A stretch of 27,616 bases of DNA from CAZMCC01 sp964564695 (GTDB lineage Bacteria; Planctomycetota; Phycisphaerae; Phycisphaerales; UBA1924): positions 1 to 27,616 of the forward strand of contig CAZMCC010000049.1 in assembly GCA_964564695.1 (NCBI GenBank), in the 5' to 3' direction. Below, piece after piece: positions 15,461 through 22,988 of the stretch. The first letter of the stretch is position 1. The number at the start of each line of letters is the position of its first letter. The notes under the pieces are model-generated. The model was not told where the DNA came from and ran no database searches. It saw nothing but the letters and a program-made list of their open reading frames with translations. The translations under genes were made by a program, and so were the position numbers.

Positions 15461-15587
15461 GCTTCGAGCATAGCGGCGAACCCGCCCGGCCCGCACGCGC
15501 AACAACCGCCGAGACGATGTTTGCGCGACACCGCGCCGGTCCTCGCCTCGGGTTGCCCCGGCGTCCCGCTCGGCCGATACCTCCCGT

Positions 15588-17267
15588 ATGGCCAACCCCG
15601 CCGCCAAGAACGCGGTTACGTCCCCCCGCCCCCCCCACCCCGCCCCCCCCCCCACCCCCGTCCGGGTGGCCCCCCCCCCCCCCGCCCCCGCACCCCCCCC
15701 CCCCACCCACCACCCGTCACCCCCGCCCCCCCCCCCGCCCCCCTCTGCCGCTTCCCCCCCTCTGGCCACCCCCCCCGCCAACACCGCCGCTCCCTCCCCC
15801 CCCCCCCCCCCGCCCCCCCTCCCCCCCCCCCCCGTCCAGGTCACCCCCCCCCCGCCCGGCGACGACTCCCGCTCGCGGATCATGCTCGTGGGCGCCCCGG
15901 ACACACCCCCGGCCGACCTCCAGCGCGCCCGCAGTGCCTTGGCCGACATCGGCATCACCGCCAAAGTCGTCCGCACGCTCGCCGAGCTCAGCGACCTTCC
16001 GTTCCCGCCGACCCCGGCCCCGCCCGCGCGCCCAGCCCCCACCCTCGACCTCGCCGCCCTCATCGGGCGCACCGCCCACAAGCTCGATCACGACACCGTC
16101 GCCTCCGTCGTCACCGGCAAGCGAGTCCTCATCACCGGCGCCGGCGGCAGCATCGGCGCCGAGCTGGCCCGCGTCGCCGCGGCGTTCGGCCCCGAGCAGC
16201 TCATCCTCATGGACCGCTCGGAGAACGCCCTCTTCGAGATCGACCGCCAGCTCGGCCAGCGCTACCCCGGCCTCGCCCGTCGCGCCGTCATGCACGACGT
16301 CGTTGACGCGGACGCGACGCTCCGCCACCTCGTGCAGCTCCGCCCGCACGTGGTTTTCCACGCCGCGGCCCACAAGCACGTCCCCCTCATGGAGGACCAC
16401 CCGGCCCACGCCGTGACCAACAACCTGCTGGGCACGAAAGCGATCGCCGACGCGGCCGTCGCGGTCGGATGCGAGCGGTTCGTCATGATCTCGAGCGACA
16501 AGGCCGTGAACCCCACGAGCGTGATGGGCGCGACCAAGCGCCTTGCCGAGGTCTACGTCCGCTGGCTCGCTGGCCAGCCCGGCTCGCGGAACACCCGCCT
16601 GAGCATGGTCCGCTTCGGCAACGTCCTCGGCTCGGCGTGCAGCGTGCTCACCATCTGGTCCGCCCAGATGGCCGACGCCCAGCCGCTCACGGTGACCGAC
16701 CCGCGGATGACCCGCTACTTCATGACCATCCCCGAGGCCGCCGGCCTCGTGATCCAGTCCGCGACCATGCCCGGCCCCGACGCTCCCGCGCCGACCCAGG
16801 CCCCCGCCGGCTCGGCCCCTGTTTACGTCCTCGACATGGGCGAGCCCATCCGCATCCTCGACCTCGCCGCCCGCTTCGCCCGGACCCACGGCCTGGATCC
16901 CCGCCCCATCGGCCTCGCCGCCGCCGCCGGCACCGACTCGGTCGAATTCACCGACGCCGCCACCGACACCAGCCGCGGCTGGCCGACCATCGACATCGTG
17001 GTGACCGGGGCCCGTCCCGGGGAGAAGATCCACGAGGAACTCGCCTACGCCGCCGAGCTGCTGGTCCCCACGCGCTTCGCCGGCATCAATGCGTGGCAAG
17101 GCCCGGCCCCCGAAAACCCGGACGTCGCCCCCCCCGGCCCCGGCGCCGGCCCCGCCCCGTCCCTCTCGGTCATCGAGATGATCGCCGAGCTCTCCGCCCT
17201 GCGATCGAGCCCGGACCGCTCGAGCGTGCTCGCCGCCATCCGGCGGCACCTGCCGACCGCCGGGTGA
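15588..17267 (+). CDS. CapD/WbpM-type nucleotide-sugar 4,6-dehydratase with a poly-proline N-terminus
   Basis: This is a 559-residue protein of the Polysacc_synt_2 family, expected to dehydrate a UDP-HexNAc for surface polysaccharide synthesis. The domain starts near residue 180: Rossmann motif GAGGSIG at 184-190, then HAAAHKHVPLMEDHP and SSDKAVNPTSVMGATKR. Met313 occupies the Tyr position of the YxxxK pair, with Lys317. The S-M-K triad is known for the WbpM/PglF group, so it is not a defect. Unlike WbpM/PglF there are no membrane helices. Residues 14-92 are almost only Pro with Ala, His, Ser and Thr, encoded by C tracts of up to 16. Residues 98-150 form a small extra segment (IMLVGAPDTPPADLQRARSA). 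An internal in-frame ATG at 15882 could start a shorter product. Which sugar is handled is unknown. Confidence 0.86.
   Translation: MANPAAKNAVTSPRPPHPAPPPTPVRVAPPPPAPAPPPPTHHPSPPPPPPPPSAASPPLATPPANTAAPSPPPPPPPLPPPPVQVTPPPPGDDSRSRIMLVGAPDTPPADLQRARSALADIGITAKVVRTLAELSDLPFPPTPAPPARPAPTLDLAALIGRTAHKLDHDTVASVVTGKRVLITGAGGSIGAELARVAAAFGPEQLILMDRSENALFEIDRQLGQRYPGLARRAVMHDVVDADATLRHLVQLRPHVVFHAAAHKHVPLMEDHPAHAVTNNLLGTKAIADAAVAVGCERFVMISSDKAVNPTSVMGATKRLAEVYVRWLAGQPGSRNTRLSMVRFGNVLGSACSVLTIWSAQMADAQPLTVTDPRMTRYFMTIPEAAGLVIQSATMPGPDAPAPTQAPAGSAPVYVLDMGEPIRILDLAARFARTHGLDPRPIGLAAAAGTDSVEFTDAATDTSRGWPTIDIVVTGARPGEKIHEELAYAAELLVPTRFAGINAWQGPAPENPDVAPPGPGAGPAPSLSVIEMIAELSALRSSPDRSSVLAAIRRHLPTAG
15617..15858 (+). 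repeat. Low-complexity poly-C tract in the 5' part of the CapD-like gene
   Basis: The stretch is nearly pure C, with uninterrupted runs of 16 (15796-15811) and 13 (15821-15833) and several of 7-10. It is in frame and codes for poly-proline. The opposite strand is a dense series of G runs compatible with G-quadruplex formation. Run lengths are the least reliable part of the sequence. Confidence 0.85.
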
Positions 17268-17369
17268 GGACCGCAAGACCCGTTCGGGCCACGATTGGTT
17301 GATGGGCTGTGGAAGGGCCGGGGGTAACCCCCCAGTCTTACCGGGGCCTGAACCCCGGGGGGGTGGACT

Positions 17370-17378
17370 TGGTACAAT
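17370..17378 (+). promoter_or_regulatory. Candidate extended -10 promoter (TGGTACAAT)
   Basis: TGGTACAAT matches the extended -10 consensus TGnTATAAT with one mismatch in the hexamer. It stands about 115 bases before the ATG at 17493, so the small gene would have a leader of roughly 105 bases. The -35 region is weak (TGAACC at 18 bases spacing). It is the best promoter-like match in this 225-base spacer. Confidence 0.45.
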
Positions 17379-17492
17379 TCCCGTGCGATCGTCCGCGATC
17401 CTGCCCGGGTTCGGGAGGGATCCCCGTAGGACGACGCATCTCGGCCGCCGCTGTGTGTGCGCGGAAACGCTGGCCGGTGGGAGTCGACCACG

Positions 17493-17849
17493 ATGCCCAT
17501 TTCGATGGATGACGCCGAACGCCGCCGCTTCCTGACCGAGGCGACCGCGGCCCGTGAACGCGTCGAAGCCGCCCTGGCGGGCCTGATCCGTGACCGCGAC
17601 GCGATCGAGAAGGACCTTCAGGAGGGCCGTCGGGCAGACCTGTTCAAGCGGGTCACCGGCAAGAGCTCGCTCGACCGGGCCGTCGACGAGGCCCGCCGGA
17701 CGCTCGACAGCCTAGAGCGGGCGATCGACGATGTGCGCAAGAACGGCTCATCGGAGCACGCCGCGGTGCTCATTCCGATCATCCGATCGGGGATCGTGGG
17801 GGGGGTCGTCGGGGGCATCCCGGCGATGGCGATCCCGAAGATCGCCTGA
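17493..17849 (+). CDS. Small coiled-coil protein with hydrophobic C-terminus, unknown function
   Basis: This is a 118-residue protein starting at the ATG with GGTGGGAG 9 bases upstream. An upstream in-frame start at 17457 would leave no ribosome-binding site. The first two thirds are a charged helical region with likely coiled coils (ERRRFLTEATAARERVEAAL and SLDRAVDEARRTLDSLERAI). The C-terminal 30 residues are hydrophobic and glycine-rich (LIPIIRSGIVGGVVGGIPAM) and may insert in or associate with the membrane. I did not recognise a family. It is a single-gene unit with its own promoter candidate, convergent with the SGNH hydrolase gene 41 bases away. Confidence 0.8.
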   Translation: MPISMDDAERRRFLTEATAARERVEAALAGLIRDRDAIEKDLQEGRRADLFKRVTGKSSLDRAVDEARRTLDSLERAIDDVRKNGSSEHAAVLIPIIRSGIVGGVVGGIPAMAIPKIA

Positions 17850-17890
17850 AGCCGGCTCGGCTGAACAGCCCAAGTTCCGAACGCTCGGAC

Positions 17891-18766
17891 TCACGCCGCC
17901 CGGCGACGCCGAGACACCATCAGCGCCGACGTCACGACCGCCCCGAGCGAGCTTGGGGCCGGGATGAGCACGCCCGCGATGACCGCGTGGCCCTCGGGCG
18001 TGGGGTGCACGCCGTAGCCGATCGGCTCCTCGGTGGTCATGTACGTCAGCTCGGCCTCGCGTCCGACGAAGGTGGGGAAGACGTCGGCGAACTGCACGCC
18101 GAAGGTCTCGCCCGCTCCGGCGATGATCTGGTTCAGGATCGGGATCGCGAACGCCGCGAGCGGGGTGGCCGGGCTCTCGGGCACGGCCGGGAAGGGGTCG
18201 TAATACCCCATGGCGATGATCTCGGCCTGCGGGAGCGCCCCCCGCACCAGCCCGAAGATCGTCCCCAGGTTCTGGGCGGCGTCGGCCAGGGCTTGCCCGG
18301 CAACCGCGATCTGCTCATCCGGCGGGAGCGCCTGGAACGCCGGGTCGAGGGCGAGGTGAATCAGGTCGTTGGCCCCCAGCATGATCGTGACGCGGTCGAC
18401 CGACCGTCCCGCGAGCGCTTCGGAGGCGACGACCTGCAGGAACCGGTCCCTCTGGCTGACCTCGCCGGCGTAGTTCGTGTTGAGGGACCGCTCGGTGACC
18501 TCGGTCGTGAAGAACGAGGCGGTGCGGTCGCCGAACACGGACAGGTTGATGACGTTGGGGCGCACGCCGCCGGCCTGCTGGGCCAGCCCGTCGGCGTAGA
18601 GGCCGACGTACCCGCGGTCGCCGTTGGATATTTCGGTGTAGGAAGCGGTATTCGTGATCCCGAAGCCGACGGAATCCCCCAGGGCGACATACGTCTGTGC
18701 GCGGGCGGACGCCGTGAGGGCCGAGAATGCTGCACCGGCGGCACAAAGTCGATGTAGAGTCTTCAC
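17891..18766 (-). CDS. Secreted SGNH/GDSL-type hydrolase with PEP-CTERM-like tail
   Basis: This is a 291-residue exported hydrolase, likely an esterase or lipase of the SGNH fold. The start is a GTG at 18766 followed by a signal peptide ending ...ALTASARA-Q. Block I is YVALGDSVGFG with the nucleophile Ser32. Block III is MLGANDLIHLALD, with Gly and Asn of the oxyanion hole. Block V is GVHPTPEGHAVIAG with the catalytic His; the usual D-x-x-H Asp is replaced by the context G-V-H, so the third triad member needs checking. The tail IPAPSSLGAV, a hydrophobic stretch and SRRRRAA match the Planctomycetes PEP-CTERM variant seen at 747-1511. The substrate is unknown. It is divergent from the DUF1800 gene. 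Confidence 0.88.
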   Translation of the reverse strand: MKTLHRLCAAGAAFSALTASARAQTYVALGDSVGFGITNTASYTEISNGDRGYVGLYADGLAQQAGGVRPNVINLSVFGDRTASFFTTEVTERSLNTNYAGEVSQRDRFLQVVASEALAGRSVDRVTIMLGANDLIHLALDPAFQALPPDEQIAVAGQALADAAQNLGTIFGLVRGALPQAEIIAMGYYDPFPAVPESPATPLAAFAIPILNQIIAGAGETFGVQFADVFPTFVGREAELTYMTTEEPIGYGVHPTPEGHAVIAGVLIPAPSSLGAVVTSALMVSRRRRAA

Positions 18767-18786
18767 GGAGAAAGCGTAGCTCAGGA

Positions 18787-18802
18787 TGCGGGAAAGCCCG
18801 CA
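18787..18802. promoter_or_regulatory. Short hairpin in the divergent spacer before the DUF1800 gene
   Basis: TGCGGG-AAAG-CCCGCA forms a 6-bp stem. It lies 21 bases upstream of the hydrolase start and 91 bases upstream of the DUF1800 start, in the shared 126-base promoter region. A role as operator or as part of a leader is only a possibility. Confidence 0.3.
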
Positions 18803-18892
18803 ACTCGGCCGGCCTGGGGGCGAAGAAAGCAATGGCCCGCGGCGCGAATCGTTGGGATGGATGACCAGTGGAGAGTGCTTGAGGAGGCCAGC

Positions 18893-20491
18893 GTGACCCG
18901 CACCCGTCCCCCGAACCAGCCGGAAGCCGAACCCGCCCCTGCCGCGACTGTCCCCGCCAAGGCGGCGAAGCCCGCCAAGGCCCGCGTCATCTCCGACTCG
19001 ATGTCCCGGCTCCGGCCCGAGGCGTTCGGCTTCGACCAGGCGCGCCATCTCCTGAACCGCGCCGGCTTCGGCGGCACACCCCAGCAGGTCCAGACGCTCG
19101 TCGGCTGGGGCCTGGAGAAGTCGGTCGACTACCTCCTCGACTACGAGAAGGTCACGTTCGACGCCGACGACTCGACGCTCTTCGACCAGAACATCATGCG
19201 TCCGCCCAACGAGCAGGAGCGGACGATGGCCTCCAAGGCCCGGCGCAGCCAGGACGAGGAAACGCTCGCTCGCCTCCGCGCCCGGCGCCAGGAAGCCGAG
19301 CGCGACGACCGCCAGCAGATGCGCCGCGTCCAGCATTGGTGGCTCAAGCGGATGATCGAGACGCCCCGCCCGCTCGAGGAGAAACTCACGCTCTTCTGGC
19401 ACGGCCACTTCGCCACCAGCTACCGCACGATCGAAGACAGCTACCACATGTTCGTGCAGAACCGCTTCTTCCGAACCAACGCGATCGGCAGCTTCGCCGA
19501 CCTGCTCACCGGCATCATCCGCGACCCCGCCATGATCGCCTACCTCGACAACAACGACTCACGCAAGGACCGGCCCAACGAGAACCTCGCCCGCGAGATC
19601 ATGGAGCTCTTCAGCCTCGGCGTCGGCAACTACGGTGAACGCGATATCAAGGAGGGCGCCCGCGCCCTCACCGGCTACACCTACCGTGACGACGAGTTCG
19701 TCTTCGAGAAGAACAACCACGACGACAACCCCAAGAACATTCTCGGCACGTCCGGACGCATGGACGGCGACGACTTCGTAAAGGCCATCCTCGCCAAGCC
19801 CGCCTGCTCGACGTTCATCGCCGCCAAGCTCTACCGCTACTTCGTCAACGATGACTACGCCGACAACCCCGAATTCCAGCGCCCCGCCAGGAGCGTCATC
19901 GGCGCGTTGGCCGGCTCCCTCAACGCCGGGAACTACCAGCTCAAGCCCGTGCTCAGGAAGCTCTTCCTGAGCGAGCACTTCTACGACCCCGGCGTCATGG
20001 GCGAGCAGATCAAGAGCCCCGCCGAGCTTGTCATCGGTGCCGCCCGCGGCTTCAACGCCCCCGTCCGCGACATCGGCATCCTCGCCGACGCGATGAACCT
20101 CATGGGCCAGAACCTGTTCTTCCCGCCCAACGTCGCCGGCTGGGCCGGCGGGCGCAGCTGGATCAACACGAGCACGATGTTCGTCCGCCAGAACACGCTC
20201 GTCTTCATGCTCACCGGCAAGAAGCCCGTCGGATACGACGCGCTCGCCGATCGCGAGAAGTTCGACCCGACCACGCTCCTGGGCGAGCTCGCCAAGGCCG
20301 ACCCGGCCGCGGTGCGCGACTCGGGGCGCGTCGTCGACTACACCCTGCGGTTCACCCTCGGCCCCGCCGCCGTCCGCGAACGCGAAGACCTCGTGAGCTT
20401 CGTCAACGCCAACGGCGGCCCGGGCAACCCGGACACGATCACCGGAGTGCTCTTGCTGATCACGGCGATGCCGGAGTATCAGTTGTGTTAG
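18893..20491 (+). CDS. DUF1800 domain-containing protein
   Basis: This is a 532-residue protein of the DUF1800 family. The GTG at 18893 has an excellent GAGGAGG 5 bases upstream; the ATG at 18857 would place that site inside the gene. A positively charged, Ala/Pro-rich leader of about 45 residues precedes the domain. The domain begins with FGFDQARHLLNRAGFGGTPQ and continues through LTLFWHGHFATS, ENLAREIMELFSLGVGNYGE, ARALTGYTYRDDEF and PPNVAGWAGGRSWI. These blocks are the recognisable family pattern. No classical signal peptide is seen. DUF1800 genes typically precede a DUF1501 gene, as here, and the pair is abundant in planctomycetes; the biochemical role is not established. The next gene begins after a 102-base spacer with an inverted repeat. 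Confidence 0.93.
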   Translation: MTRTRPPNQPEAEPAPAATVPAKAAKPAKARVISDSMSRLRPEAFGFDQARHLLNRAGFGGTPQQVQTLVGWGLEKSVDYLLDYEKVTFDADDSTLFDQNIMRPPNEQERTMASKARRSQDEETLARLRARRQEAERDDRQQMRRVQHWWLKRMIETPRPLEEKLTLFWHGHFATSYRTIEDSYHMFVQNRFFRTNAIGSFADLLTGIIRDPAMIAYLDNNDSRKDRPNENLAREIMELFSLGVGNYGERDIKEGARALTGYTYRDDEFVFEKNNHDDNPKNILGTSGRMDGDDFVKAILAKPACSTFIAAKLYRYFVNDDYADNPEFQRPARSVIGALAGSLNAGNYQLKPVLRKLFLSEHFYDPGVMGEQIKSPAELVIGAARGFNAPVRDIGILADAMNLMGQNLFFPPNVAGWAGGRSWINTSTMFVRQNTLVFMLTGKKPVGYDALADREKFDPTTLLGELAKADPAAVRDSGRVVDYTLRFTLGPAAVREREDLVSFVNANGGPGNPDTITGVLLLITAMPEYQLC

Positions 20492-20493
20492 AG

Positions 20494-20580
20494 AGGCACT
20501 GGGGCTGGGCACTGGGCACTGGTGAAGAACCAAGTCCACGCTCGGCCTCACCAGTGCCCAGTGCCCGATGCCCAGTGCCT
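20494..20580. repeat. Inverted repeat of GGGCACTGG units between the DUF1800 and DUF1501 genes
   Basis: The left arm 20494-20525 and right arm 20548-20580 are inverted copies of 32-33 bases with about two differences, separated by a 22-base loop. Each arm contains three tandem copies of roughly G(G)GCACTGG. It starts 2 bases after the DUF1800 stop and ends 13 bases before the DUF1501 start. A transcript would fold into a long stem that could terminate, stabilise an RNA end or set different expression of the two genes. Confidence 0.88.
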
Positions 20581-20593
20581 TCTGGATTCCCCC

Positions 20594-21928
20594 ATGAACC
20601 TCCACAACGCCACCCCCCCCGCCCCGTTCACCCGCCGCGAGTTCCTGTACAGCGGGCTCACGCTCGCCTCGGCGGCCCTCTTCGTGCCCAGCTTCATCCA
20701 GCGCTCCGCGCTGGGGCTGCCGATGGCCGCCTCCGGGATGTCCAGCATCCCCGGCGTCAACGAAGACCGCATCCTCGTCGTCGTCCAGCTCTCGGGCGGC
20801 AACGACGGGATCAACACGCTCGTGCCCTACGGCGACGCCGCGTACTACCGGGCCCGCCCGGGCCTGGGCATCCCCGAGGCCCGTGTCGTCAAGCTCGACA
20901 AGGCCGCCGGCCGCGGCCTGCACCCGGCACTCTCCCCGCTCGCCGACCTCTACAACGAGGGCCAGGCGTCGATCGTCCAGGGCGTCGGCTACCCCAACCC
21001 CAACCGCTCGCACTTCAAGAGCATGGACATCTGGCACACCGCCGACACGTCCGGCACCGGCGCGGGGTGGCTCGGCAAGTACATGGACTCCGAATGCTGC
21101 GGCTTCGGCAAGGGTGAGAGCGGCGCGGCCGAGAAAAAGAGTGGGGGGGCCAACAACAACCCCGGCATCGCCATCGGGCGCGACGCTCCTCTCGCCATGC
21201 AGGGCCTCGCCGCCAAGCCCATCGCCTTCGAGAACACCGACCTCTTCCGCTGGATGGGCCAGGACGTGCACGGCGCCCTCGTCAAGCCCTACGACGAGCT
21301 GACCCGCGCCGGCGTCGTCGGCGGCGCGAGCGAGCACGGCAACGCCGCGTTCCTCATGCGCACCGCCCTCGATGCGCAAGTGTCCAGCGACCAGATCCGC
21401 AAGGCCGTGAGCCAGGCCCCGCTCGTCGAATACCCCAATTCTGACCTCGCCCGCCAGCTCGCGATGGTCGGCAGCATGATCCGCGCCGGCCTCAAGACCC
21501 GCGTCTACTACGTCACCCAGGGCGGCTACGACACGCACGCCGGACAGGGCGGCGAGAACGGCCGCCACTCGCAGCTTCTGGGCCAGTACGCCCAGGCCGT
21601 GCGGGCCTTCCAGCGCGACCTCGTCGCCCAGAGCAACCAGGACCGCGTCCTCACGATGACCTTCAGCGAGTTCGGCCGGCGCGTGAGCCAGAACGCCTCG
21701 GGCGGCACCGACCACGGCACCGCCGCCCCGATGTTCCTCATCGGCACCAAGGTCAACCCCGGTATGCTCGGCGAACACCCCTCGCTCAGCGCCCTCGACG
21801 ACGGCGACCTCAAGTACACCACCGACTTCCGCAGCGTCTACGCCGGCGTGCTCGAGGGGTGGCTGGGCGCCAAGAGCCAGCCGATCCTCGAAGGCGCGTA
21901 CAAGCCGGTGAAAGTGATCAAGGCCTGA
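20594..21928 (+). CDS. DUF1501 domain-containing protein, Tat-exported
   Basis: This is a 444-residue protein of the DUF1501 family, whose fold resembles alkaline phosphatase/sulfatase-type enzymes. The ATG at 20594 gives a twin-arginine signal at the N-terminus: FTRREFL with Arg14-Arg15, then GLTLASAALFVPSFI. Upstream in-frame sequence lies in the palindromic repeat. Family blocks are VVQLSGGNDGINTLVPYGDA, YRARPGLGI, HPALSPLADLYNEGQ, a VQGVGYPNPNRSHFKS block, GGYDTHAGQ and SEFGRRVSQNASGGTDHGTA. An unusual Gly/Lys/Asn-rich insert (EKKSGGANNNPG) lies in the middle. It is likely co-transcribed with DUF1800. The molecular function is not known. The stop is 15 bases from the convergent zinc-ribbon gene. 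Confidence 0.93.
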   Translation: MNLHNATPPAPFTRREFLYSGLTLASAALFVPSFIQRSALGLPMAASGMSSIPGVNEDRILVVVQLSGGNDGINTLVPYGDAAYYRARPGLGIPEARVVKLDKAAGRGLHPALSPLADLYNEGQASIVQGVGYPNPNRSHFKSMDIWHTADTSGTGAGWLGKYMDSECCGFGKGESGAAEKKSGGANNNPGIAIGRDAPLAMQGLAAKPIAFENTDLFRWMGQDVHGALVKPYDELTRAGVVGGASEHGNAAFLMRTALDAQVSSDQIRKAVSQAPLVEYPNSDLARQLAMVGSMIRAGLKTRVYYVTQGGYDTHAGQGGENGRHSQLLGQYAQAVRAFQRDLVAQSNQDRVLTMTFSEFGRRVSQNASGGTDHGTAAPMFLIGTKVNPGMLGEHPSLSALDDGDLKYTTDFRSVYAGVLEGWLGAKSQPILEGAYKPVKVIKA

Positions 21929-21943
21929 GCACGTTCAGCGCGG

Positions 21944-22546
21944 CTACGTCATCCCGATCGCAACCGCGACGAGCACCACGCCCGTGATGTTCACCACCGC
22001 CCGTCGCCACCCGATGTTCTCCGGCGTGTTCGTGCCCGCCAGCCCCCACGGCGCCTTGAACACCTTCGCGAGCGCCGCAGGCATCAGTGCCATCGGCACG
22101 CTCAGAGCCAACAGAGTCGCATTGACGGGCACCGACGGGCGCGTCAGCACCCCGATCATCACGATCTTCCAGATCGCCACCAGCACGCCCAGCCAGACGC
22201 ATATCCGCAGCACCCCCGGCACCTGATCGAGGCCGACCTCGTGCCGATCCGCCCGCGCCCGCGCGTCGGCGAGCGTGATGTCCGTCGGGCCGCACTCGGG
22301 GCACGCCGGCGCCGTCAGCCCGGCTAGCGCATAGCCGCAGCGATGGCAGCGGATCGCCAGCTCGGCGCCGGGGTCCTGGGGCGGCGGGGCCGCGATGACG
22401 CCGCCGCACTCGGGGCACGTCACGCCGATCGCGCCGCGGAGGTTGTACCCGCACCCCGTGCACTTGACGTCGTTCGCGGCGAGGTACCGGCGCAGGCGCT
22501 CGCCGGCGGGCGTCGAAGTTTCGTTGGCGTTGGCGCCGTCGGTCAC
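21944..22546 (-). CDS. Double zinc-ribbon membrane protein
   Basis: This is a 200-residue protein with two zinc ribbons at the N-terminus: CTGCGYNLRGAIGVTCPECG and CHRCGYALAGLTAPACPECG, both CxxC...CxxC. They are followed by PTDITLADARARA and about three hydrophobic helices (VLRICVWLGVLVAIWKIVMI, NATLLALSVPMALMPAAL, VVNITGVVLVAVAIG). The GTG at 22546 is two bases after the stop of the preceding gene, so translation is coupled. Ribbon 2 and the membrane part are paralogous to that neighbour. Ribbons of this kind face the cytoplasm in many planctomycete membrane proteins; function unknown. It is the last gene of an esterase-led operon. Confidence 0.82.
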   Translation of the reverse strand: MTDGANANETSTPAGERLRRYLAANDVKCTGCGYNLRGAIGVTCPECGGVIAAPPPQDPGAELAIRCHRCGYALAGLTAPACPECGPTDITLADARARADRHEVGLDQVPGVLRICVWLGVLVAIWKIVMIGVLTRPSVPVNATLLALSVPMALMPAALAKVFKAPWGLAGTNTPENIGWRRAVVNITGVVLVAVAIGMT

Positions 22547-22548
22547 GC

Positions 22549-22977
22549 TCAGATCATTGCGAGCCCGGCGAGCACCATCGCTGCCCCGGCCACGTTCACC
22601 GCCACCCGCCGACGCGTGATGTTCTCCGCGGTGCTCGTCTTCGCGGGGCCCCGGTCCGAAACGAACCACCACGCCAGCACAGCCGGCCCGAAACACACGA
22701 TCGCGCCCATCGCCGCCAGGATCGGGCTCGGGAACGCCCCCGGATTGATCACGAGCATCGCCAGTTTGACCAGCCCCGCCAGCGACCCCGCCATGATGCA
22801 CAGCGTCAGCACCGACGGCACGCGCTGCGCGTCCCACGCGACCTTCGCCCGGCGCGCCTCATCATCGGTCAGCGTGATATCCGTCGCCCCGCACTCCGGA
22901 CACGGCCCGCACGCCAGCCCCGCGAGCGCATAGCCGCACTGGTGACACGTCGGCGCCAGCGGAGTCTCGGTGCTCAT
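22549..22977 (-). CDS. Single zinc-ribbon membrane protein
   Basis: This is a 142-residue protein starting at the ATG at 22977, giving MSTETPLAPTCHQCGYALAG. One ribbon, CHQCGYALAG followed by LACGPCPECG, is followed by ATDITLTDDEARRAKVAWD, a hinge also found in the next gene. About three membrane helices follow (VLTLCIMAGSLAGLVKLAML, ILAAMGAIVCFGPAVLAWWF, VAVNVAGAAMVLAGLAMI). Ending motifs AENITRRRVAVNV here and PENIGWRRAVVNI in the neighbour show the pair arose by duplication. The frame open to 23034 adds a Gly/Val-rich stretch that overlaps the esterase gene, so I do not use it. It lies 11 bases after the esterase stop. Function unknown. Confidence 0.82.
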   Translation of the reverse strand: MSTETPLAPTCHQCGYALAGLACGPCPECGATDITLTDDEARRAKVAWDAQRVPSVLTLCIMAGSLAGLVKLAMLVINPGAFPSPILAAMGAIVCFGPAVLAWWFVSDRGPAKTSTAENITRRRVAVNVAGAAMVLAGLAMI

Positions 22978-22988
22978 GACTGCCGGCC

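Noticed and set aside
15461..16081. Upstream extension of ruvA to 16081
   Set aside because: It would add about 200 Gly-rich residues read from the opposite strand of the CapD-like gene; RuvA proteins begin at MITRLxG.
15717..17276. Minus-strand open frame of 519 codons opposite the CapD-like gene
   Set aside because: It is the mirror of a gene with clear Rossmann and MGATK motifs; it ends in poly-Gly from the C tract and shows no family features.
19559..21778. Minus-strand open frame of 739 codons across DUF1800 and DUF1501
   Set aside because: It runs through two unmistakable plus-strand genes and the inverted repeat; composition is Gly/Val/Ala/Asp-rich with no motif.
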